Notes under the pieces: model-generated
What the model was told of the DNA's origin: nothing
Database searches by the model: none
Seen by the model: the letters and a program-made list of their open reading frames with translations, nothing else
Shown: piece after piece, positions 57,447 to 64,000 of the stretch
Layout of the letters: every line of letters starts with the position of its first letter
Position numbering within the stretch: position 1 is the stretch's first letter
Program-made: the position numbers and the translations under genes
Source: Lachnospiraceae bacterium
GTDB lineage: Bacteria > Bacillota > Clostridia > Oscillospirales > Ruminococcaceae
Length of the DNA: 64,000 nt
NCBI GenBank assembly: GCA_023664705.1
Contig: JAMPFE010000006.1
Span: forward strand, 70,699 to 134,698
Reading direction: 5' to 3'

Positions 57447-60400
57447 ATGAGCACCGAAAGACTTTTTTGCGACGGCTGGGAATTTTCCAAAAACCCCATT
57501 GATACCGAATATAAGGACGCCGCGGGCTGGAAGCCCGTGGATATTCCGCACGACTGGCTGATATACCAAGTCAAGGATCTGTACGAGACCTCCACCGGCT
57601 GGTACCGCCGCACGCTGGTTCACGTGAAAAAAGACGGTATGCGCACATCCCTCCGCTTTGAGGGCGTGTATATGGACAGCCGCGTTTTTGTAAACGGAGA
57701 GCTTGCCGGTGAATGGAAATACGGCTATTCGACCTTTGAATTTGACATAACCGACCGTTTGAGAGACGGTGAAAATCTTATCGCCGTCCGCGTGGATTAC
57801 CGTGCGCCGAATTCGCGGTGGTATTCCGGCGCGGGAATTTACCGCCGCGTTTGGCTGAAGGAATATCCGGATTGTCATCTGGCGAGCGACGGCGTTTACA
57901 TTTCCGCCGACGCTTCGGGAAAGCTGTGCGTTTCCGCGGAAGCCGCGCGCCCCGAGGGTGTTATGGTAGACGGGCTGCGCATGCGGTGCACGGTGTTCGA
58001 CGGAGAGCAGAAGCTCGCGTCGCTCGAAAACGCCCTCACCGCCGCCGATATAAGCACGATACCCGAGCCCGTCCGCCGCGTCGGCTGCAAATATTCCGTC
58101 AATAATTTTGAGTTCCGTATACCCGAGCCGATCCCCTGGGATATCGAAGCACCGCATTTGTACAGGTGCGTGACGGAGCTTATCCGTGGCGGAGAGGTCA
58201 TTGACCGCAGTGATAGCAAATTCGGCTTCAGAAGCATAGAATTTACGCCCGACCGCGGATTTTTCCTTAACGGCAGACACGTTAAAATTCACGGCTGCTG
58301 CCAGCATCACGACCTTGGCGCGCTCGGAGCGGCGGTCAACGTCAACGCCGTTCGCCGTCAGCTTGAAAAGCTGCGCGTTATCGGGATAAACGCCATACGC
58401 ACTACCCATAATATGCCCGCCGTGGAACTTATGGAACTTTGCGACGAAATGGGTTTTCTTGTTATGTCGGAGGGCTTCGATATGTGGGAGCGCCGCAAGA
58501 CCGAGCACGATTACGCGGGGTTCTTCACCGAATGGATAGACCGCGACGTAGCCTCGTGGATACGCCGCGACCGCAACCACCCGTGTATCATCGGCTGGAG
58601 CGTCGGAAACGAGATATACGATACCCACGCGGACGAGCACGGTCAGGAGATAGTCGCGATGCTCGCCGACAGAGTGCGCCGACACGACCCGCGCCGCAAC
58701 GCGTACATCACTCACGGTTCCAATTATATGCAGTGGGAGAACGCCCGTAAATGCGCGGATATTCTGAAGCTCGCGGGTTACAATTATGCCGAGCGGCTGT
58801 ACGACGAGCACCATGCAGAGCACCCTGACTGGATGATATACGGCTCGGAGACCTCTTCGGTGCTGCAAAGCCGCGGGATATATCACTTCCCGCTTTCGGA
58901 ACAGGTGCTTTCGGACGACGACGAACAGTGCTCGGCTCTCGGGAATACCACCGTTCCGTGGGGAGCGAAGCGCGTTGAGGACTGCATTATCCCCGACCGC
59001 GACCGCGAATACTGCGCGGGGCAGTTCATCTGGACGGGCTGGGATTATATCGGCGAACCGACGCCGTATGCCACCAAAAACTGCTACTTCGGGCAGATAG
59101 ACACGGCGGGATTTTATAAGGACAGCGCGTACATTTTCCGCGGCGCGTGGACGGATTTCGAGACCGCGCCGTTCGTACACGTTTATCCGTATTGGGATTT
59201 TTCGGAAGGACAGACCGTCGATGTTCGCGCCGCGACGAACGCGCCGCTCGTAAAGCTGTTTCTCAACGGGAAGCTTGTCGCGGAGAAGCGGCTCGACCAC
59301 AAGCACGGCGGCGAGCTTACCCTCGATACGGTGCTCTCCTACACGCCCGGCGAGCTTACGGCGGTCGCCTATGACGAAAACGGCATCGAAAGGGCGCGCG
59401 ACACGGCAAGGTCGTTCGGGAACGCGGAGCGGCTTGTGCTCACCGCCGAAAATTCCGTATTCAGAGCCAACGGAACAGACCTTATGTTCATCGACGTCGA
59501 CGCTTACGACAAGGACGGGGTATTTGTTGCCAACGCCAACAACCGCGTTACCGTAAGCGTAGAGGGCGCGGGGCGGCTTATCGGTCTGGACAACGGCGAC
59601 TCCACGGACTATGACGAACACAAGGGCGTGTCGCGGCGGCTGTTCTCGGGCAGGATGCTGGCTATCGTCGCGGCGACCGACCAAAGCGGCGAGGTCGTTG
59701 TCAGGGCAAGTTCAAGGGGTCTGCCCGACGCGGAACTGCGTTTTAACGCCGAGCCCGCCGAGGTTTCGGAGGGCGTCTCTTTCCGCGAGCATAACGCGCC
59801 GTGTTGCATTGACTGTACGGCGGGCGCGGAGGACGTTCCGGTGCGGCGGATAGACCTTTCCGCCGAAAACAGGATGTTCACCCCCGAGCGGCGCGAGATA
59901 ACCGTTGACGTAAAGCCGCTTCCCGAAAACGCTTCCTATAAAGACGACATAGAGTTCCGGATAACAAACGTGCAGGGTATAGCTTCGGGGCTCGGCGAGA
60001 TAGCGTCCGCGGAGAACGGCAGGGTCACCGTCCGCTGCAAGGGCGACGGAGTGTTTTATTTGCGCGCGCTGTGCAAAAACGGCACGGATAAGTATCACGT
60101 CATCTCCGTTATCGAGTTTAAGGGTGAGGGCTTGGGCGCGGCGTTCCTCGACCCGTACGAGTTGATGATCGGCGGTCTGTTTACCGTCGCGAGAGGAGCG
60201 GTGACGCAGGGCATCGATAAGGGCGCGGCATTTAAGGGCAAGGGCGCGTTCGGGTTTGAAAACGTGGATTTCGGCGATGTCGGCAGCGATACCGTTACCG
60301 TGCCGATATTCGCGGACACGGATAAGCCCGTGGGTATAAGGTTCTACGACGGTATCCCGGACGAGGGCGGAGAGCTTATCGGCGATTTTAAATATCAAAA

Positions 60401-60899
60401 GCCGCCGGTGTGGATGGTATACACGCCCGAGACGTTCAAGCTCAATAAAACATTGCGCGGCGTGCACACGTTTGTTATCGCGTCCGACGACGCTTACGAC
60501 GTTCGGGGAGCGGTGTTCGAGAAAAAGCGCAGGGAGCGCGCGGAGCTGTGCGCGGCAAACGCCGTGGAGATCTTCGGCGATAAGTTCACCAAAAACGAAA
60601 ACGACGTGACCGGGATAGGAAACAACGTCGTGCTGAAATTCGGCGAGTTTGATTTTGACGAACTTCCGCCGGAAAAGGTCGTCATTACGGGCAGGTCGGC
60701 GTTGGCGGTGAACAGTATTCACATTATATTCGGCGCGGAAAACGGAAACACGGAAACGCGCGTTCTCGCGGAATTTGCGGGCGCGGAGGAATACACCGCC
60801 CGCGAATTCCCCGTAAACGGGATAAGCGGCAGACGCAGCGTTTCGATAGCGTTTTTGCCGGGCAGCGACTTCGACTTCGGATCGCTGAGGTTCGAGTGA
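57447..60899 (+). CDS. GH2 beta-galactosidase
   Basis: 1150 residues, no signal peptide: a cytosolic enzyme that takes imported galacto-oligosaccharides to galactose. The sugar-binding jelly roll (about 10-160) includes DIPHDWLIYQ. An Ig-like domain (about 165-265) and a TIM barrel follow: RTTHNMPAVELMELCDEMGFLVMSEGFDMW, acid/base Glu in IIGWSVGNEIYDT (near 388) and nucleophile Glu in MIYGSETSS (near 466). Two or three C-terminal beta domains follow, including a galactose-binding-like end (about 1000-1150). GGGAGACAGGGT precedes the ATG at 57447; the frame is open further up without a ribosome site. Confidence 0.92.
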   Translation: MSTERLFCDGWEFSKNPIDTEYKDAAGWKPVDIPHDWLIYQVKDLYETSTGWYRRTLVHVKKDGMRTSLRFEGVYMDSRVFVNGELAGEWKYGYSTFEFDITDRLRDGENLIAVRVDYRAPNSRWYSGAGIYRRVWLKEYPDCHLASDGVYISADASGKLCVSAEAARPEGVMVDGLRMRCTVFDGEQKLASLENALTAADISTIPEPVRRVGCKYSVNNFEFRIPEPIPWDIEAPHLYRCVTELIRGGEVIDRSDSKFGFRSIEFTPDRGFFLNGRHVKIHGCCQHHDLGALGAAVNVNAVRRQLEKLRVIGINAIRTTHNMPAVELMELCDEMGFLVMSEGFDMWERRKTEHDYAGFFTEWIDRDVASWIRRDRNHPCIIGWSVGNEIYDTHADEHGQEIVAMLADRVRRHDPRRNAYITHGSNYMQWENARKCADILKLAGYNYAERLYDEHHAEHPDWMIYGSETSSVLQSRGIYHFPLSEQVLSDDDEQCSALGNTTVPWGAKRVEDCIIPDRDREYCAGQFIWTGWDYIGEPTPYATKNCYFGQIDTAGFYKDSAYIFRGAWTDFETAPFVHVYPYWDFSEGQTVDVRAATNAPLVKLFLNGKLVAEKRLDHKHGGELTLDTVLSYTPGELTAVAYDENGIERARDTARSFGNAERLVLTAENSVFRANGTDLMFIDVDAYDKDGVFVANANNRVTVSVEGAGRLIGLDNGDSTDYDEHKGVSRRLFSGRMLAIVAATDQSGEVVVRASSRGLPDAELRFNAEPAEVSEGVSFREHNAPCCIDCTAGAEDVPVRRIDLSAENRMFTPERREITVDVKPLPENASYKDDIEFRITNVQGIASGLGEIASAENGRVTVRCKGDGVFYLRALCKNGTDKYHVISVIEFKGEGLGAAFLDPYELMIGGLFTVARGAVTQGIDKGAAFKGKGAFGFENVDFGDVGSDTVTVPIFADTDKPVGIRFYDGIPDEGGELIGDFKYQKPPVWMVYTPETFKLNKTLRGVHTFVIASDDAYDVRGAVFEKKRRERAELCAANAVEIFGDKFTKNENDVTGIGNNVVLKFGEFDFDELPPEKVVITGRSALAVNSIHIIFGAENGNTETRVLAEFAGAEEYTAREFPVNGISGRRSVSIAFLPGSDFDFGSLRFE

Positions 60900-60917
60900 A
60901 CTCGGGAGGATAACAGG

Positions 60918-62207
60918 ATGAACATCTCGCAAACAGAAGCAAAGATATCGAACGGCGGCTATGACCGCGTTTTTGAAACGCTTTACGGTGCGGAAGCGGT
61001 CGGAGCGCAAAGAACGCGTTACTTGAAAGCGGCAAAGGAATTTCAAAAGCTGTATCCAAACCGCTTGGACGTTGAGATCTTTTCTGCGCCGGGCAGAAGT
61101 GAGATCGGCGGAAATCATACCGATCATCAGCACGGCTGTGTGCTTGCGGCAGCTGTCGACCTTGATGTCATCGCTATAGTCTCGTTCCGTGAGGACGGGG
61201 TCATACGCCTTAAATCGGAGGGGCACGACGCGGATACGGTCGAGCTTGCCGACTTGGAGGTCAAAAAAGATGAGTACGGTACCTCGGGGGCTATTATCCG
61301 CGGCATAGCGGCTAAATTCGCCGAAATGGGCATTAAAGCGGGCGGTTTCGACGCGTACACCACCTCAAACGTGCTGAGCGGAAGCGGGCTTTCGTCCTCC
61401 GCCGCGTTTGAAACCCTGGTCGGAACCATTCTCGACGCGCATTACAACGGCGGTAAGGCGGGGGCGATTGAGATCGCGAAGATCGGGCAGTACGCGGAGA
61501 ACGTTTATTTCGGCAAGAAAAGCGGGCTGATGGATCAAATGGTAAGCTCCGTGGGCGGATTTGTGTTTATTGACTTTGCGGACACCGACAAGCCGATAAT
61601 CAAAAAGGTGGGATACGATTTTGAAAAGGCGGGCTGCTGTCTTTGCATTACCGACACGAAAGGCAGTCACGCCGACCTTATCGACGACTACTCCGCTGTT
61701 CCGACCGAGATGAATGCCGTGGCGGCGTATTTCGGAAAGCCGTATCTCCGCGCGGTGAGCGAGAGCGAGTTCATCGGCGCGATCCCCGAGCTTAGGAAAA
61801 GAATGTCGGACAGGGCGGTTCTTCGCGCGGCGCATTTCTTCAACGACAACCAAAACGCCGCGGACGAGGCGGCGGCATTGGAGAAAGGCGACTTTGAAGA
61901 ATTTCTCCGCATCGTGAAAAGTTCGGGAGATTCGTCCTATAAGCTGCTTCAGAACATATATTCGAGCCGCAAACCCGAGGAGCAGGGGTTGTCGGTCGGA
62001 CTGTGGGCGTCGGAGCGCGTGCTGAACGGGCGCGGCGCGGTGCGCGTTCACGGCGGCGGATTTGCGGGCACGATCCAGGCGTTCGTTCCCGTTGATATCG
62101 TTGGGGAATACCTCGCGGAAATGGACAGGATATTCGGGGACGGCAGCTGCCTGACGCTTAAGGTAAGACCGGTCGGCGGGATCCGGCTGAACGATATTCA
62201 ACCGTAA
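60918..62207 (+). CDS. galK: Galactokinase
   Basis: 429 residues, GHMP kinase. Galactose-binding signature FSAPGRSEIGGNHTDHQHG (about 55-73; the usual PGRVNLIGEHTDYN varies here to PGRSEIGGNHTDHQ, typical of this clostridial subgroup). ATP loop VLSGSGLSSSAAFE (about 153-166) and C-terminal VHGGGFAGTIQAFVP (about 380). Phosphorylates galactose at C1. Eighteen bases after the GH2 gene. Confidence 0.95.
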   Translation: MNISQTEAKISNGGYDRVFETLYGAEAVGAQRTRYLKAAKEFQKLYPNRLDVEIFSAPGRSEIGGNHTDHQHGCVLAAAVDLDVIAIVSFREDGVIRLKSEGHDADTVELADLEVKKDEYGTSGAIIRGIAAKFAEMGIKAGGFDAYTTSNVLSGSGLSSSAAFETLVGTILDAHYNGGKAGAIEIAKIGQYAENVYFGKKSGLMDQMVSSVGGFVFIDFADTDKPIIKKVGYDFEKAGCCLCITDTKGSHADLIDDYSAVPTEMNAVAAYFGKPYLRAVSESEFIGAIPELRKRMSDRAVLRAAHFFNDNQNAADEAAALEKGDFEEFLRIVKSSGDSSYKLLQNIYSSRKPEEQGLSVGLWASERVLNGRGAVRVHGGGFAGTIQAFVPVDIVGEYLAEMDRIFGDGSCLTLKVRPVGGIRLNDIQP

Positions 62208-62235
62208 CACAATTTTTTTGAACAGGAGGAATTTT

Positions 62236-63225
62236 ATGAGGATTTTGGTTTTGGGCGGAGCGGGCTATATCGGCTCTCACACCGCGTTGGAGCTTGTAAA
62301 AGCGGGCAGCGAGGTATTCGTTGCGGATAATCTCTCGACAGGGCATATAGAAGCTGTTCCGGAGGGCGCGGAATTCCGCAGGGGCGATCTGCACGATCTC
62401 GCGTTTCTGGACGATTTGTTCAAGGCGGTGAAATTTGACGCCGTTATCCATTTCGCGGCTTTTTCACTTGTGGGAGAAAGCGTTACAGACCCGTTGAAAT
62501 ACTACGACAACAACATTTGCGGAACAAAGGTGCTGCTTGACGCAATGGTGAAAAACGGCGTTGACAAAATCGTGTTTTCCTCGACCGCCGCGACTTACGG
62601 AGAACCGAAAAATATCCCCATACTTGAAAGCGACCCGACCTGTCCGACTAATCCCTATGGCGAAACCAAACTCGCTATGGAGAAAATGTTCAAGTGGACG
62701 GCAAAGGCGCACGGTCTGCGTTATGTTTCGCTGCGTTATTTCAACGCCTGCGGAGCCGACGAGAGCGGCTCGATAGGCGAGGCGCACGATCCCGAAAGCC
62801 ACCTCATACCGCTTATTTTACAGGTGCCGAACGGGCAGCGCGAGGTCGTTTCCGTTTACGGAACGGATTATGATACGCCGGACGGCACTTGTATACGCGA
62901 TTATATTCACGTTACCGACCTTGCACAGGCGCATATATTGGCAGTGAAATATCTGATGAACGGCGGCGAAAGCGATATTTTCAATCTGGGCAACGGAGTG
63001 GGATATTCTGTGCGGGAGGTCGTTGAGACGGCGCGAAATGTCACCGGGCATCCCATTCCCGAGGCAGCTTCTCCGAGGCGGGCTGGAGACCCCGCAAGGC
63101 TGGTCGCATCGAGTGAAAAAGCCAAGAAGATACTCGGTTGGAATCCCGAGCACGCTTCCCTTGAGGAAATAATAGCGAGCGCGTGGAAATGGCATAAGAG
63201 CCATCCTCACGGCTATAACAAGTAA
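62236..63225 (+). CDS. galE: UDP-glucose 4-epimerase
   Basis: 329 residues, SDR fold. NAD motif GGAGYIGSH (residues 7-15), catalytic SSTAATYG with the Ser/Thr pair and NPYGETKLAMEK with Tyr-x-x-x-Lys, plus YFNACGADESGSIGE. Interconverts UDP-galactose and UDP-glucose. ATG 62236 chosen (AGGAGG six bases upstream). Its stop lies four bases before the galT remnant. Confidence 0.96.
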   Translation: MRILVLGGAGYIGSHTALELVKAGSEVFVADNLSTGHIEAVPEGAEFRRGDLHDLAFLDDLFKAVKFDAVIHFAAFSLVGESVTDPLKYYDNNICGTKVLLDAMVKNGVDKIVFSSTAATYGEPKNIPILESDPTCPTNPYGETKLAMEKMFKWTAKAHGLRYVSLRYFNACGADESGSIGEAHDPESHLIPLILQVPNGQREVVSVYGTDYDTPDGTCIRDYIHVTDLAQAHILAVKYLMNGGESDIFNLGNGVGYSVREVVETARNVTGHPIPEAASPRRAGDPARLVASSEKAKKILGWNPEHASLEEIIASAWKWHKSHPHGYNK

Positions 63226-63229
63226 GGAG

Positions 63230-63699
63230 TTCGTCCGCTCAAAACCCGAAAAAGACCCGCGCGATATCGCGGCAGCAGGCACGGCGCGTTCCTCGGATTA
63301 CCCGAAATGTATGCTTTGCCCGGAGAATGCCGAGTTCATCGACAATGTAAGCCGTCCGCGCGGCAAAATCTTCGTACGGTGTCGATAAGCGTACATGGCG
63401 AGCCGTGGCAGCTTCAGTATTCGCCATACGGCTATTACAACGAGCACTGCATTGTATTCAACGAGCGTCACACCGCGATGAAGATCGATGATACGGTTTT
63501 TGAAAAGCTGTTTGACGTTATCGACTGTCTTCCGATAGTGGGCGGCTTGATACTCAGTCACGAGCATTTTCAGGGCGGGCGTTACACATTTGCTATGGAA
63601 AAGGCTCCGATAGAAAGAAGCTTTATCCTGCCGCAATTCCCGAACGTCGAAGCGGGTATCGTCAAATGGCCGATGTCTGTTATAAGGTTGTATAATTGA
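63230..63699 (+). pseudogene. galT: galT remnant (galactose-1-phosphate uridylyltransferase, type 2)
   Basis: Starts abruptly in the middle of the protein: SKPEKDPRDIAAAGTARSSDYPKCMLCPENAE in one frame to about 63345. After a -1 shift it continues as ARQNLRTVSISVHGEPWQLQYSPYGYYNEHCIVFNERHTAMKI...LPIVGGLILSHEHFQGGRYTFAMEKAPIERSF...VEAGIVKWPMSVIRL, stopping at 63699. About the first 200 and last 100 or more residues of the usual 500 are gone, and a segment before LPIVGG is deleted. The catalytic HxH (SHEHFQGG) survives but the enzyme cannot be functional. Another galT elsewhere must serve the pathway. Confidence 0.85.
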
Positions 63700-64000
63700 T
63701 AAGAAAAATTTGTTTTAGGGCGCGAGGATTCCCAAAAAATAAATCAAGGGGTCTGCACTCGGTTTGGAAGAAAGTGGAAGAGAATACAACACTTTCTATG
63801 CTTGCTAATCATTCAAAAACATTGGAATACGGATTTTTAATTTTTGCTCTTTTTTCGAGAGTTGGTTATCCTACGCTAACTCTTGCTCGGCGGTTTCGGT
63901 CGGGATAGCGAGACCCCCTCAGAATTTTTTCGCCCGGCCTTGTCCGAAAGACCTGCTAAGAAAAGTCAAGTAGATTTTTGAAAAAATTTTAAAATTTTTT
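63700..64000. other. Gene-free end of window
   Basis: No convincing gene, promoter or RNA. AT-rich, with many stops in all frames and homopolymeric A/T at the very end; an open frame at 63696-63908 has no ribosome site or family resemblance. Confidence 0.5.

Noticed and set aside
57342..59684. 780-codon open frame opposite the GH2 gene
   Set aside because: Shadow of the GH2 reading frame; low-complexity Arg/Val/His-rich product, no start signal. The same holds for the long frames opposite gdhA, the hybrid kinase and the M23 gene.
63696..63908. 70-codon frame after galT
   Set aside because: No ribosome site, no domain, and AT-rich composition shared with the surrounding gene-free end.

Overview
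The window looks like the chromosome of a strictly anaerobic, Gram-positive-type gut bacterium of the Clostridia, most likely Ruminococcaceae/Oscillospiraceae. The reasons are the single-membrane lipoprotein and sortase-like signals, a clostridial Feo operon with a Cys-rich accessory peptide, a galactan-utilisation locus with a MalFG-type importer, and many promoters at or near TTGACA-17-TATAAT. Base composition is mixed: GC-rich genes with AT-rich intergenic DNA. Assignment to a named species is not possible from the sequence alone.

Layout. 1-5.4 kb (minus): prmA, a small membrane protein, recD2, comF, fluC/crcB and the 5' part of miaB, packed as one operon. 5.5-13.6 kb: two small XRE regulators, an ilvB-ilvN-ilvC operon, an M23 coiled-coil peptidoglycan hydrolase, an anchored protein of unknown role and gdhA. 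13.7-24.2 kb: a sorted surface protein with a long leader, a PAS hybrid histidine kinase, corA with a possible leader peptide, a DMT transporter, a pyridoxal-kinase/ECF-S pair and a MATE transporter. 24.3-27.65 kb: an iron operon feoA-feoA-feoB-feoB-associated peptide with three copies of a TTAG-N6-CTAA dyad. 27.65-32.2 kb: cell-surface signalling module A (lipoprotein, ECF sigma factor, membrane protein with a triplicated ectodomain, 43-residue lipoprotein); two of its promoters carry helically phased direct repeats. 32.5-41.2 kb: YdbC/PC4 protein, phosphoesterase, D-Ala-D-Ala carboxypeptidase, rlmH, a heterodimeric ABC exporter, ldhA and marR. 41.2-44.0 kb: signalling module B (duplicated-domain lipoprotein, ECF sigma factor, membrane protein). 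44.2-45.4 kb: a signal-peptidase-like pseudoenzyme.

45.5-48.5 kb is a decayed mobile-element scar next to tRNA-Thr(CGT): a twice-frameshifted serine recombinase, a phd/doc pair whose doc carries two compensating frameshifts that remove the Fic histidine, and a phage-type integrase broken into head-to-head halves. 49-63.7 kb is a beta-1,4-galactan locus: solute-binding lipoprotein and two permeases (no ATPase), a TraX-like membrane protein, a minimal kinase, a secreted GH53 endo-galactanase, an AraC regulator, a GH2 beta-galactosidase, galK, galE and a galT remnant.

The most unusual material is the pair of ECF-sigma surface-signalling modules, with their repeated ectodomains and shared lipoprotein/membrane-protein modules, together with the phased TTTGTAAC-type operator arrays. 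A related seven-copy array lies between the convergent ABC-exporter and ldhA genes.
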